DNA from: Adenophora triphylla var. japonica
Lineage: Eukaryota > Streptophyta > Magnoliopsida > Asterales > Campanulaceae
DNA length: 64,000 nt
Assembly: GCA_022495995.1 (NCBI GenBank)
Contig: JAFEMH010001469.1
Location: forward strand, 1-64,000
Direction of reading: 5' to 3'
Part shown: in pieces, positions 43,239-56,500 of the stretch
Position numbering within the stretch: position 1 is the first letter of the stretch
Layout: every line of letters starts with the position of its first letter
Position numbers and translations under genes: made by a program
The notes under the pieces: model-generated
The model's input: the letters and a program-made list of their open reading frames with translations, nothing else
Told to the model about the DNA's origin: nothing
The model's database searches: none

Positions 43239-46200
43239 CTAATCATCATCATTATCGGCCATATCAACATCATCATTATCGGCCATATCAACATCTAGGT
43301 CATTGATATTAGTAGTTTCAATCTCGACCCCATCAAATCCCTCTCGCACCCACGATGCTTCTTCGTTAGCAACATTTTCATCCAGATTTTGTGAGCAAAA
43401 TGGTACCAATTGTGGAATCGAATTTGCAACTTGTTTATCATCATTTGAATATATGTCAAAACTATCTCTTGGCGTAATCCTCATCACAACTTTCCAATCA
43501 CTTTCTATAGGATCTTTAACATACCAAACTTGCTCAGCTTGAGATGCTAATATGAATGGTTCATCACCAACTCGATTATCCTTATACAACTTGTGATTGA
43601 AGTTTACAAGAGTAAATTTTTGCTCATCTTCCATCTTGCCTGTCCGGTTATCAACCCAATCACATTTAAACAATACAAATCTTATTGAGTTGCTATAACG
43701 AATTTCAAGGATCTCAATCAACTCCCCGTAGAAGTTAACATCCCCTACAATGGGATTATTATCCTTTCGGCTTGCAAAACTTGTCACACTTGCATTCAGA
43801 TGACTCCACTATTTTGAGTTTTCCTTCGTCTATCGACATCCTTCACTCGAAATCGAAAACCATTTATTATGTAAGACTTATACCGCCTCGCATCCATATG
43901 AGGACCCAATGCAAGACTCGTAATTCTTTCGGGCACTACATCTTTCGTCGTGCATACCTTTTATAAAAAACAAAATTTAATAAGAAAATATTTAAAACGA
44001 TAAATTGAAACTATTATATGAAGGTGGTTTCATACTTACATAATCCTTAAACCAGCTAACAAACTTATCATTATGTTCTTTCTCTATAAGATGTCGTTGA
44101 TTACGAGGTAATGTCTCCCTCAAATGTACACGATGCATTACGAGCGGATCGAAAATATGAATTAAGTATTAATTTGAAATATAAAAGATATAAGGAATGT
44201 AAGCCTCATGTAAGGAATCACTTACTCTAGGTATTGTTCAACATCTTCGGTATTGAAAAGCACATATCTATGCGCTTGTACTCGTGTGATGTAATCAAGG
44301 ATAATTACCTCTTCTTTTCCTACAAAGCGGCCTAACTCATCACCTTCATCATCATTTCTTCTAGGACGATTGGACTTTGTCTCAATGTCATCCAAATATT
44401 GCGTACAAAAAGTCATGCATTCTTCACCACAATTGCCTTAGCTATGGAGGCCTCGGGATGGGCTCGATTTCGAACATATAATTTTAATGTAAGTAGAAAC
44501 CTACAAAAACATTTACTCATGCTAAAGCGGATGTAAAAAAGAATTTAACTTTTTTCAAAGTAAATTTAATATGGATGTACCTCTCTACGATACATCCAAC
44601 GAAATTGTATTGGGCACGCTAGCAAGGCCTCCTCGGCTAAATGCACCGGCAAGTGCTCCATAACATCAAAGAAAATTTGGTGGGAATATTTTCTCGAGAG
44701 CACATAGTGTGACAGCCATCCGATCTTGTATCTTTTCGAGATCGCAAGTGTATTCACCTTTGAGGATAATTGCCTAAAGAAATTTGCCAACTCAATGATG
44801 GCTTTTACAACGTAAGTAGGCAACGCTTTTCGAACGACTAAAGGGAGTAGTTGTTGGAGCAAAATATGACTATCATGGCTCTTAAGACCCCAAATAGCTC
44901 TTTCCTCTAGATGTACACAACGAGATATGTTTGACGAGTAGCCATCGGGGACTTTGACTCCCTTTAGAACTTTCAAGAATGTGTCTTTATGCTTCTTACT
45001 CATTGTAAACCGAGTTGGAGGCATAATATCTTTGCCGGATGGAAGCTTTTGTAGATGCAATGGTTTCCGAATGTTCATCACTTTTAGGTCTTTTCTTGCT
45101 TTATCATTATCTTTTGATTTCCCCTTGAGTACCTAACAGTATGTAGCACATTATCACACACATTTTTTTCAATGTGCATAACATCAAGATTATGACGAAC
45201 ATGATTATTTGCCCAATAAGGCAACTCAAAGAAGATACTCCTCTTTTTCCAATTGTGACACAACTTAGGAACCTTTCTTTTCTCCAACTTGGCTTGTTGC
45301 TTCTCACCCTCTTCTCTTTTCCTCTTTTTAATAACATCTTCTATTTTATACTCTGTTTCCATATTTTCAACTTGTTTAAGCAATTTTGTTCCAAACAATA
45401 ACTTGGGCTTATCTCTCACTTCATGAGTACCATCAAAAGAGCCTTTATCCTTACGAAAAGCATGACTCCTAGGCAAGAAGCGTCGATGACCAATATAACA
45501 ATACTTGCCACCATGATCCAACCATCGTGCTTGAGGTCTCACATTGCAACAAGGGCAAGCATATTCACCTTTAGTGCTCCATCCAGACAACATTGCATAT
45601 GCAGGAAAGTCATTTATTGTCCATAATAGTGAAGCTCGTAAAGTAAACAACTCGTTCCTTGATGCATCATAAGTTGATATACCATCTTCCCACAATTCCT
45701 TCAACTCATCAATTAACGGTTGGAGATACACATCTATCTTGTTGCCCGGCCCTTTTGGGCCTTGAGTAAGCACCGACAAGAAGAAATATGACTGTTTCAT
45801 GCATAACCAAGGTGGAAGATTGTATGGCATAAGCACAACCGGCCAAGTACTGTGAGATATAGTCATTGTTTTGAAAGGATTAAATTCGTCAGATGCTAAT
45901 CCCAATCTAACATTTCGAATTTCACTTGAAAATAATGGATAACGTTCATCGAATTTCTTCCACGCACGAGAGTCTGCAGGATGCCTCAGCACACCATCGT
46001 CTATTCTTTTCTCGGCATGCCATCTCATGAGTGTCGCGGTCTTAGATGACCAATACAACCTTTGCAACCTTGGCTTTAAGGGAAAATACCATACTTTCTT
46101 CATCGCTACCTGCTTGGGAAGTTTATTCTTGCCACTTGTTTCCGCACCTTCACCGCTACCCCCTTCTTCTTGTTGCTTATATCTAGAGGCTCCACAAATT

Positions 46201-46909
46201 TCACATTTAGTAAGTTTTTCGCTTCATTTCGAAACAACATACAATGATTAATGCACGCGTCCCACGTTTTATAACTAAAACCCAAATCCGCAGTCATCTT
46301 GTACGCCTCACGATAGGAACTTGGCACTTTCGCTGACTGAGGCAATGCCCTAATGAAAATTTTTAATAAAGAATTAAATCCCTTATCGGTCACTCGATAA
46401 TTAGCCTTCCAAAGGCATAAGTTCTACAATAAATGAGAGTACCGTAAACTTATCACACCCTTCCCACAAGGCTTGATCAAGATCTCTCAAAAGTCTAAGA
46501 AACTTTGCGGTGGATGCATCCGATTGTACGATTTCTTCAATTCCTGGCCGGTTACTATCCGGCATACCCATCCCTTCATGTACCATTCGCCTCATACAAT
46601 CTTGCACGCCCAATTCAATTTCAATGCCATCTTCAGTTGTCCTATCATTATTATCATTCTTACGCGCCGAAATGTACTCTTCCCCGTGCCTAATCCAATT
46701 CTTGTAATCTTTTTGAAATCCCACTGCAATACAATGTGATCTCACGGTTGCACGGTCTTCTTGGTAACGATTTGCGCATTTTTTACAAGGACAATATATT
46801 TCTTTAACACCAACGAGACTTTTTGAGAATGCAAAATCGAGAAAGTTGTCAACCCAGACAAATACTCATTTGAAATTCGATTATCCAAATCAATCCAACT
46901 TTTGTCCAT
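43239..46909 (-). pseudogene. TNP2-like CACTA transposase, frameshifted
   Basis: TNP2 proteins cut and paste CACTA elements. From ATG at 46909: MDKSWIDLDNRISNEYLSGL; after a one-base shift LDFAFSKS and the transposase-associated zinc-binding stretch YCPCKKCANRYQEDRATVRSH; then FQKDYKNWIRHGE. The core follows (46393-44566): WYFPLKPRLQRLY, RNVRLGLASDEFNPF, WPVVLMPYNLPPWLC, KGEYACPCCN, FFELPYWANNHVRHNLDVMH and HIEKNVCDNVL, then IWGLKSHDSHILLQQLLPL and YVLFNTEDVEQYL. The C-terminal DUF4216 domain is at 43239-43960 (RFVLFKCDWVDNR, ILASQAEQVWYVKDP). Stops or shifts near 46880, 46397, 46105 and 44500 break the frame, although introns may explain some. Domain order and size are those of full-length TNP2. 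Confidence 0.9.
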
Positions 46910-48834
46910 ATATGACTTGACTTGATATTTTTAACGTTAAAATACAACCTATATATAGGACCGAGAGACACAAAGTTTAGAATAAAAATAAACTCATAAA
47001 CAAACATAGTCTAAATATGTACAACTTTTGGCTCGATATAGATAATATACATTGTTGGAGCCTAGCCTATTAGTCGAACTTGGGCCCATGATATAGTATA
47101 ACCCTATGACAACATCATTCGTTCTCTCTCACAAGCCCCCCCCCCCTAATTGAGAAGCTAATTTAAGGAACTAGGTTGATGTGCAAAAGAATATGCACAT
47201 GCAACAAGATTTGGAACTATTTTTAGGAATTAGATTGAAGTGCGCAACATTATTTTTTGTGTAGGGTCTACGAAGGGTACTATCTTAGGAGAGCGATGGT
47301 AATATAAGAAAAGTGTTATTATATTTAAGGAACTAGGTTGGTGTTTAGATATTTTACAATTCGACAAGTGGCCAAGTTTAGATATTTTACAATTTTCTCC
47401 ATTTCCATTATCCACACTATTACATCATAATGAGATAAAAAAAAAATCTTATTGTTGTTGATTGATGGTAAAAACAGGGTGTTCAACTCCTGTTTAACAA
47501 ACACAAAGAGTGCAACTTCTTATTTAAGGCACTATATAAGCCAAGGACCTTGGACAAGTCACCATGTAGGGATAAAACAACATATAACCAGCCCTACACA
47601 ATCTCTATACAACATTGAACAACTTACCTTTAGGGTTCAAGTTCAAAAAAACCAAGTTTTATAACATTTGGTTCAATGGTCAAAAACTGCCTTTCAAGCA
47701 AGTTCACGACCACTTTTAAAGCACTTCCCATTATCCAATTGTCCCATTTCAAATTCCTTAATGTAGTACTAAAGTTGTACTAAATACAGGATCAAAAAGT
47801 GTTTCAATCCGAGTTGTTTAGCCTAGGTTTGCAAAGCCTAGAAAATGGACCAAAACTAGATTATAACCCTTCAAAGCAATAAAACTGCTTTCAAGCAACT
47901 TTAGATCAATTTTTAAAGCTCTTGCCAAAACCTTTTTGGACAATTCCAAGTGCTAAAATGTTTTACTAAAGTTGTACAACAAGTTTAGTTAAAGAGTGGT
48001 TCAATACCTACCCCTTTACCTAGGTCTACAAGGCCCCAAAGTTGACCCTGACACTTGATTTGGTCACGAGTCGTGCATGAGTGCACGAGTCGTGAAACTT
48101 CCCCGCACGACTGATTCCAATTGCACGACTACCTCTCACGAGTCCCCTCGAGGGTCACGACTCGTGCTCATAAGCACGAGTCATGCCCCGGCACCGAAAA
48201 CCCCAGCGGCCTTCGAAACATCAGCAAACTCAACAACAACAACCCAGTTCAACACCGGCCCGCCACCCTTGGTCTCGGTTATTTTAAGGCCATTTACAGT
48301 GCATGGACATGTTTTGGGACTTAAAACCTATCAAACATATGTACTTACATACTCGGTTCTTGCATTACAAAATCTTAGCTTACCATTATCAACAACAACA
48401 ACAACATCAACAATAACTCACAACACCAAGAACAAAATATAATATATCGGAGTACTAACATTATTGAGTTTAAAAAAAAAAAAAAAACCCAGAAATTAAA
48501 AGTAAATTAGAAAAGGGGAAAGAAATGTATACCTGATTGTTGTTGATTGAAGAAATCAAAGCTCAATTTCCCAGGCTGGAGGAGAGAGAGAGACTGAGAT
48601 CGCTAGAGGAGAGACGAAAGAGAGACTGAGTAATAAGACCAAGACCAAGAACAATAAAATCCAAAAAATTAAAAATAAATACCAACCTGCTGATTTGGAG
48701 GAGAGAAAGAGATCTTCGTTCGTTCGTGCCCTAGCTATGGAGTCTTCGTGCCCTAGCTGCTGCTATGGAGGAGAGAAAGAGAGGGAGAGATACCGCGAAA
48801 CTGAATAGGGAAATTTGGTTTCCCGGTATTTAAT
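46910..48834. other. 5' region of the CACTA, no recognised gene
   Basis: Includes a C-run (47139-47148), a segment with repeated agcaactttagatca and aagttgtac words (47690-47990), and a cluster of cacgagtcgtg palindromes (48064-48185) that echo the acgagtcgtcc words of the left end. Two clusters of ggagagagagagact words (48580-48790) could be leader sequence. Confidence 0.5.
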
Positions 48835-49136
48835 AACATTTACGGCGGACGCGTATAATCCGCCGATAATAGTTAACTATATACGGCGGACGCGTATAAC
48901 CCGCCGTATATAGTTAACTATATACGGCGGCTACTTATACACCGCCGTATATAACCTCGATCTCATACGCATTCACTGAGAAATATACGTATTTACTTAC
49001 TTACGGCGGTCTAGACCGCCGTAAATATTAATTATATACGGCGGTATACATAACCGCCGTATATATATGATATATACGGCGGACGCGTGTCCACCGCCGT
49101 AAATGAGCGCCGTAAATAGCCCCTTTTCTTGTAGTG
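48835..49136. repeat. Right subterminal repeats and intact CACTA terminus
   Basis: Eight or more TATACGGCGG / CCGCCGTATA words, mostly as inverted pairs with acgcgt spacers, ending gcgccgtaaatagccccttttcttGTAGTG. Confidence 0.9.
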
Positions 49137-50213
49137 AGAAGTTGATGATGAGCAAGAAGAGTAAACCTTGTCTGAAGGTTGATGTTTCCGCTCTTTTGGT
49201 TATGGTACTTTGGTGGTTGAAAAATAATTTACTTTTATGTTTTTATTTGGAACATGTTTTAAATACTTTGGTGGTTTGATTTATTTGCTTTCGGTTTAAA
49301 CTTTTAGGGTTGTTTGAACTGAAGTAGCTTAGTAACTTTGATTTATCGTTGGTACTTTAGGTTGCTAGTTATTTGGAAAACTTATTTTGAAAAATATGTT
49401 TTGATAACTAGTATTTTTGTGATAAATCATTGTGGTTGTTAATTTCTTGATTATGGGGGAGATAACTATGAAGTTACTCTGTTATGGCAAACTTTTTCTT
49501 GCAGGGATCAGCACTCTAGAGTTTGGAAAGAAATTATAAATTATGGAAGAGATTGTTAGTACAGACTGTGGGTGTTACCACAGGTGCTATCACTGGCAGT
49601 TGGGTGTTACACAAACTGAAATGATTTGTAATTTAATAATTATTTCCATATTATTTTATATCCTAATGTCTAATATTATTTGCAAGATATTTGTGTTTGT
49701 TGATCTATATTTCAGGTTAATACATAGTTGGATTAATTGCTAGAAACAAGAAAGAAGTTGTTGAAAGAGTTATTCGTAAATGGGAGATTTACGGATAACT
49801 TTGCTTGGTCCATATTATTTTTTGATAAAAGAAAAATGTGGGAAGACCAAGTCTTGAAATTGTTACTGATTATTAGAAGAGTACAATGGCAAGAAAGCAA
49901 TAGAGTACAAGGTGATAAAGCAAGGACTTGGGCATCAAGTTTTCGGTTGCTATTTTGGTGGGAAGTTGGCGTCTTATGTGAAGAAGAAGCCAAGAATATT
50001 CTCCAATCCTCTCACACGATTTTACAAGAAGAGCTGATATTTTGGAGTAGCCTCCAAGGCAATTGAAGGCTATAAATAGGCTAGGTGTGATTCATTTGAA
50101 GTATGCCAAATATCAAATATCAAACACACACCTTAGCACAAGAGAGACAAAGTTCCTTTGGTTCGTATAATCCTTCCTCCCTTGTGATTCTAGCTTAAAT
50201 ACTGAGTGTTTAA
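49137..50213 (+). repeat. 1077-bp direct repeat, right copy
   Basis: Starts agaagttgatgatgagc exactly after the CACTA end and runs to gtgtttaa. Identical length to 36293-37369. After it the retrotransposon LTR continues uninterrupted, so this copy carries the original right context and the left copy carries the original left context. Confidence 0.95.
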
Positions 50214-50486
50214 GAGAGTGTTGGCTAAGAATAGGATTCTTGCTTTGTCTCATTAGTTCCATATAGCATTATCATTGTTTTAGCTGTAGGAAACTTTCGA
50301 CTTTGTAATTGTTCTATATTGATTATAAAGTCTTCGCCATTTAGGCACACTCAAGTTATATATTTATTTAACTTGAGAAAATTATATCTTGTGTTATTTA
50401 TTTTCGCTGCACAAAGTTTTTACAAACTATTTATTTTGGTGTATGTGTGCTGTCCGTCAGTGTGTTATCCAAGGTGTTGAATAACA
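49554..50486 (+). repeat. LTR of the interrupted retrotransposon (3' LTR, inferred)
   Basis: Begins TGTTA and ends TAACA. It contains a TATAAATAGG box (about 50071) and a U5-like tail (cttcgccatttaggcacac, tattttcgctgcac). The purine-rich ggaagagat directly before it fits a polypurine tract. Only this LTR is complete. The superfamily could not be told from it. Confidence 0.55.
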
Positions 50487-51009
50487 TCTACAGTAACATC
50501 TCTTTTCAGTGAAGCCATTGGCAATTTCATTAATAATAAAGAAAAGGTCAGTGTTGTTTTTATATTTGATTGTCTGAAAAAGAGTAATGTTTTCATTTTA
50601 GAAAATCTTCTTATAATTTGATAACACTAATATATATTTTTGTTTAACTTAAATTTAATTATTATCTTTTAGTTTGAATTTAATTATAAAGGGGCCATCT
50701 TTGTAGGGAAAGGGATTTCTAATGGATGCGTTTTAACTAGTGGGATTCACACATTGGGAAATTAATTAAGATCTCACTTTATTTCTACCTTTTACCCTCC
50801 AAAAAGGCTTAAAGGTTTTATCCATGAATCCACACAAAAAGGAAATGATTTTTTCCCTACTATATCCGGGATCGGATAAGAGGGATCGAGCTATGATACT
50901 ACAATATCCATGATCGGATAAGAGGGATCGAGCCCTGACACTAATCGAGAGTGAAACCTTGTTTTATCGCTAGATTACTTCATTTGGGATACCGAAAGAA
51001 AATGATGGA
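50487..51009. other. Spacer between the retrotransposon LTR and the Ty3/gypsy element
   Basis: No gene. A duplicated word (atccgggatcggataagagggatcgag, about 50866 and 50908) occurs. The last five bases, atgga, are the gypsy target duplication, and the sequence resumes at 62723. Confidence 0.5.
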
Positions 51010-51675
51010 TGAACATACCTAAAGTGTCGAGCTGGGCTAAGCGAGTAAAGCCCAATCTTCAATCAATTGTTGCCACCACGTTCTCAGTGGGCTAGGCCCA
51101 ATTATTACGTGGCTCAAGACCCATCTTCTTGATCCGTCGACTTAAGTTTATTGTCCGACCTACCGGGTTCCGACCTAACTTAGTCCAACTCTATAATCCA
51201 GATTCTATTTCGGATACGGTCCAGACTTACCCGTTAGTCAGGTCGACCTAATCCCAATAGGCGACCTCGACCTGCCGAGCAAGCATCGACCTGCTGAGTC
51301 CAGGCGCACGTGCTACTATTCTTTCCATAACTGTCTCCCTACAAATCAGGAGATAATCAAGGACACGTTCTCCGGACATGTAACTGTCCCACAAATTAAG
51401 GGATAAATGCAGCCCTACCAAAAATACCACCCTCATCAAAGCAACTATAAATACATGACAACCGCAACGGTTCTAAGGTAACTGCAATTTTGTCATTTGA
51501 ATATCTCTGTTCATTTACAATATTTGCTTTCCTAAATACATACTTACTCTCATGCCCGAGGGTCTAAGCCGGAGACAAATCCGGTTAGTTGTGGGTTCTG
51601 ATTTCAGGTCTTGGAGTCAGGTGATTGGTCCTGCCACGTGGACGAAGATTGATAAGCACATTTCCTGCGGCATCA
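51010..51675 (+). repeat. 5' LTR of the Ty3/gypsy element
   Basis: 666 bp. TATAAATA box at 51446-51453. It differs from the 3' LTR at scattered positions, a few percent by eye. Confidence 0.93.
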
Positions 51676-51738
51676 GTTTGGTTCCATTGCCGGGAAGCGT
51701 GCATTATTGACCTCGAAATTCCTTTTCAACCCACAACC

Positions 51739-53540
51739 ATGGTAACCGTAGACGGACATGTTTCTGACGCTACAGATGAACCCAATGGGGGGAATATCAA
51801 TGCCAACACGAATGCTAATGCAAATTCTAATACCAATGCTGGAAATGCCAATTTGCCTCCTCCCCCCTAACTCGTCATCACGCTAGGGCGACGCGCTCTA
51901 ACAGTGTAGCTGGTGGTAGGGGCTTGCCGGATGGTAGGAGAAGAGACAAGCGTCCTACAGACGGACAGGGAGCTCCGCCTCCTCCAAAGCGTCACACGGG
52001 ACGAATGGCTGCAGCGGACAGGGCAGGTCCCTCAACTAATCCCCTAAGCAAGAAGGAGATGCTGCTAGAGCGAGCTCAGATTCTAGCAGAGCTGATAGCG
52101 ATAGAGGAAGAGTCGGAGCAGACTGACAGGAGGTCAGAGAGGGCAGATCCCTCCCAGGTTTCTAGCAGGCAACGTGAAAAGAGTGTTAGGCAGGGTGGAA
52201 GTGCCCAACAAAATGGTGATCGTTAGATCGTTCACCTTATTCGTACTCACATACCCGTCCCACCTGACGACTTGAGAAGTCACCTCAACACCAACCGGGA
52301 GCAGAAGGCTGAGTCAGAGCTGAGACGGCGAAGAGAGGCTGAGAGATATAGGCCTGCCAGGACTGAAAGGTCGCAGTCCCATAGAGAGAATAGGCACAGG
52401 TCGCCACTTAGAGAGGATAGGCGCAGGTCGCCGCTTAGAGATGATAGGCGCAGGTCTCCAATTTAATCAATAAGGTCACCCTCTTACAGATATAAGAGAA
52501 ACAGAGAGATAACTCCTCCTAGGAGTAACAGGCACAGAGCCAACTATAAGAGGGAGCCTCACCATGAAGAAAGACAAAGGTCGAATGATGTCTCCCATGC
52601 TAGGGACGACAGGCCTGATGCTAGAGAACGGCTCCTATGGAAGAAAAAGTTTGAACAGTGGGAGACCGATAAGAAGGAGGATGCTGGAAAGGGCGAACGA
52701 AATGACTTTGCTCTTCGTCCTTTGTCCAAGGAGTTGCTCGGTCGTCGACCTCCTCCAGGTTTCAGACTACTTGTTCTCGAAAAATACTCGGGTGCAACCA
52801 ATGCCAGAAGCCATATACAACATCTAGAGGCTACGATGTGCTTTGTATCCAACGAGGACGACATGATGTGTAAAGCACTCACTAGCACTCTAACTGAAGC
52901 AGCCCTTACCTGGTTCAATGGCTTGGCACCAGGTTGCATCTCGACCTGGTCTTATATGAGGAAAAAGTTTCTGGATAGATTCTCGACAACAGGAGCTCGT
53001 AAGATGACAGTCACCGACTTGAACAACTTGGTGCAAGGAAAGAGTAAAAGCTCAATGAGATACTACACCAAGTTCAAGGAAATGGTCGACAAGATTGAGG
53101 AAGACCTCACAGATAGGGAGGTAATCAACTGTTTTAGGAATGGAATTGCTTCTGCAGATTTGGATTACGAGCTGACAGTTCGAACTATGACTACTCGACA
53201 AGAGTTGTTCGAGAAAGCCTACAATGTAGCATTGGCCGAGGAGAGAAAAGAGAATAAAAATGGGAAAGGCCCCAAGGCTGAGGTCGCTGATGATAAGAAG
53301 GACTCAGTCAAGAATGGGGGAAACAACAAGAATGGCAAGAATAGAACCAGGGCGACTGAGAAAGTGCCCGAAGCTTTCACTCCCTTAACGGTGAGTCGAA
53401 CTGAGATACTGAATACGATCGAGCTAGGCCCACTATAAGTTCAGAAGGGATAACAGCAAATACTGTGAGTATCACAAAGATACGGGTCATATTACGGAGG
53501 ATTGTATGAGTTTGAAGCGTATCATCCAGAGGTGGGTCGA
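51739..53540 (+). pseudogene. Gag of the Ty3/gypsy element
   Basis: ATG at 51739 (MVTVDGHVSDATDE) opens an Asn-rich leader (NINANTNANANSNTNAG). After a shift near 51870 a basic, Arg-rich part follows (RRSPLRDDRRRSP). The retrotransposon-gag domain lies in 52722-53438: ALTWFNGLAPGCISTWSYMR, KFLDRFSTTGARK and VQGKSKSSMRYYTKF. Near 53460-53505 is the knuckle YCEYHKDTGHITEDC, of the CX2HX4HX4C kind seen in Tat elements. Stops at 52224-52226 and 52464-52466 and shifts near 51870 and 53430 break the gene. Confidence 0.85.
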
Positions 53541-56500
53541 CCAGGGAAGGCTTGACGCATATGTGAAGAGACCTCAAGCAGGTGGTGGGGAACGAGTTGC
53601 GGGTGGACACCCAGAGCCGAGGCAGCCTAGGTTGAACTTGGGTGTTATCACGGAGCAAGCTAGTAATACTGCCATCAAACACAAGATATTCCAGCTCAGC
53701 AAGGCACCTCATGTACCCCCTAGAAGCTATGTCAGAGACGAGGTGATTAGTTTTTATCCGGACGAGCTGGCAACCAATGTAGCTGCTAGAGAGCAGGTTC
53801 TCGTTATCCCAGGATTAATAGATGGGTGTACGACGAGCAGACTCTTGATAGACACGGGGGCCTGCAAGGATATTTTGTTTTACAAAACATTTGAGGAGAT
53901 GGGACTCTCAAATGAATAGCTCGAGCGATATGATGGCAGATTGGAAGGCTTCACCAACTACCGGGTCGATGCCAAAGGACAAATTAAGTTGGATGTCGAC
54001 ATTGGCCAACATCCTTACAGGGCTGTCTCCAAGGTAAAATTTATTGTCATTGATGTGAATAGGCGAGCTATGCCTCCAGATCGACAATAACTCGGGGGCC
54101 ACCACCAGCGAGATCGCAGATGAACTAGATGACATGATTGTCGAGGAAGCTCCACACTTGGGGGCCAAGGAAAGACAGAAGGTTAGAGAGATCATCATCG
54201 AGACTCTGCAATTTAGAGATGGTCCTGAGCTAGAAGCTGTGGACGAGTTGGAAGCAGTGATCATAAACCCTTCCTATCCTGAGCAAAAGATTCAGATTGG
54301 AAAATAGTTGTCACCTGAGAAAAGATTGGAGATTGTCGAGCTACTCAAAGAAAGCAACGACGTTTTTTCCTGGCGAGTAGAAGACATGAAAGGGATCAAG
54401 GAAGAGTTTGTTGTTCACAGGCTGGAGTTCAACCCGACCATGAAACACAAGGCACATAAATTGAGAAGCTTTGCTCGTGACAAAGAGGAAGCCATAAAAC
54501 TTGAGGTACAAAAACTCTTAAGTACAGGTATCATAAAGGAGGCCACGCATACCACTTGGCTAGCCAATGTGGTCATGGTGAAGAAATCCAACGGCAAATG
54601 GAGAATGTGCATCGACTTCACCAACCTTAATTTGGGCTGCCCAAAAGACAGCTATCCACTACCTAGAATTGACAAGCTCGTTGATTCAATTGCTGGACAT
54701 TCCACTCTCAGTTTTCTCGATGCCTATTCAGGCTATCATCAGATCAAGATGCATGAGGATGATATTGTGAAGATGGCATTTCAAGCCGCTGGAGGCATCT
54801 ACTGCTACAACATGATGCCATTCGGATTAAAGAATGCAGGTGCGACCAACCAAAGGATGGTGAACAAAGTCTTTGCTTCACAGATTGGCCAAAACATGGA
54901 TGCTTACGTCGAAGATATGGTCATCAAAACAAAGGCCGGACGTCATGTAGTCGACCTAAAGGATACGTTCGCCAATCTACGAGCAAACGACATGAAGCTT
55001 AATCCGAGCAAATGTGTATTTGGGGTAGCAGCTGGCAAATTCCTTGGTTTTATGGTGTCACAACGAGGAATAGAAGCCAATCCAGAAAAGATCAAGGCTC
55101 TAGTTGACATGCAAGAGCCCACTAGTATCAAGGAGATGCAGCGACTTAATGGTAGGGTAGCAGCCCTAGGTCACTTCATAGCCTAGTCGGCAGAAAGGTC
55201 TCTCCCCTTCTTCAAATCTTTGAGGGGGATGAATTTTTTTGAATGGACGACTGAATGTCATTCGTCGTTCCAACAACTAAAGGAATATCTCGCTACTCCA
55301 CCTCTACTGAGCAGCCCGACTATGAGGGAGACATTGTTCGTGTATCTATCTGTAGGTGATCAGTCAGTGGCAGCGGTGTTGGTTCGAGAAGAGGAAGGGC
55401 TTCAAAAGCCCGTGTATTATGTTAGCAAAGCTCTATCAGATGTTGAAAGTAAATATTACAACGCAGAGAAAGTTGCATATGCCTTAGTCGTAGCCTTGAG
55501 GAAGCTGCGAGCTTACTTTTTAGCTCATCCTATTGTTGTCCTCACAAATGCGCCCTTGAGAAAAATTCTACATAAGCCAGAGAGTTCAGGTCGTCTACTC
55601 AATTGGTCAATTGCTCTCACAGAATTCGACATTGAGTATCGACCTCGAAAGGCATTGAAGGCTCAAGCCTTAGCAGACTTCTTGGTCGAGCTAACGTTCA
55701 CCAAGGAAGATAGCGAGGTGCGAGTTCAAAAGGAGAAAGCTAAGGGAAAGGAGCAAGAGTCCCAGCTCGTCACTTTTCTACCCGACGACTGCTGGAAGGT
55801 TTACTCAGATGGGTCAGCAACGAAGAATGTTAGTGGAGCTGGGATAGTACTAATCGAACCGTAGTGCAGGACGATCTATGAGGAAGCATTGAGGTTCAAG
55901 TTTGAGGCCTCCAACAACCAGGCAGAGTACGAAGCTTTGGTAGCAGCCATCGAGTACGCCAAATGCTTTGGTGCGACCAAAATTATGGCATATTGTGATT
56001 CCCAGCTGATAGTCAACTAGGTCAAAGGGGAGTATGGGGTGTTGAACTCTACTTTGATCAAATACTGCGACCTGGTAAAGGAATTAATAAAAGACTTGGA
56101 GTTTTGGGAAATACAGAGGATTGGTCGAGAAGACAATGAATTGGCCGACCTGCTCTCGAAATTGGCCACTACAGATGAGCCACATGAAGAACCTATCTCC
56201 TACCTCGAGAATCCAGCATATGAAAGGGTCAAAATTCAATACGTAGAAGACCCCTTGAAAAATTGGGTTTATGACAAGTGTTGGATCGAGGAAAAGAAGA
56301 CATACTTGGAAAGAGGCGAGCTCCCCGAAGACGAGAAGACAGCTCGAGCCATCAAAAAGAAGGCTCCGAGATATGTTATTCAAGGAGACATGTCATTCAG
56401 GAGGTCGTACACTAAGCCACTGTTGAAATGCATCCACCCCCAAGAAATTACTCAGTTAATGCATGAGGTGCATAGTGGAGTGTGTGGCGGACACCCGGGG

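Larger units (their letters stand above)
37370..49136 (-). mobile_element. CACTA (En/Spm) transposon, 11.8 kb, left end truncated
   Basis: The right end is the reverse complement of CACTACAAGAAAAGGGGC, the canonical plant CACTA terminus. Both ends carry arrays of TACGGCGG / CCGCCGTA words, 0.3-0.5 kb long. On the left the terminal CACTACAAG is missing: sequence starts aatccgccgtaaat directly after ttta of the flank. Inside, on the minus strand, are TNP2-like and TNP1-like transposase genes and an ATHILA-ORF1-like gene, all frameshifted. CACTA elements normally make 3-bp duplications. Here a 1077-bp direct repeat flanks the element instead. Confidence 0.93.

Noticed and set aside
48077..48442. 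121-codon plus-strand open frame in the CACTA
   Set aside because: Opposite to the transposase genes, Thr/Ser-rich, partly made of the cacgagtcgtg words, no family resemblance.
36293..50213. Considered that the 1077-bp repeats are simply the two LTRs of one element containing the CACTA
   Set aside because: The repeat starts inside the retrotransposon ORF, well before the LTR start, and stops about 270 bp before the LTR end, so the borders do not match LTRs.
52559..52939. 126-codon minus-strand frame over gag
   Set aside because: Shadow of the gag domain on the opposite strand.
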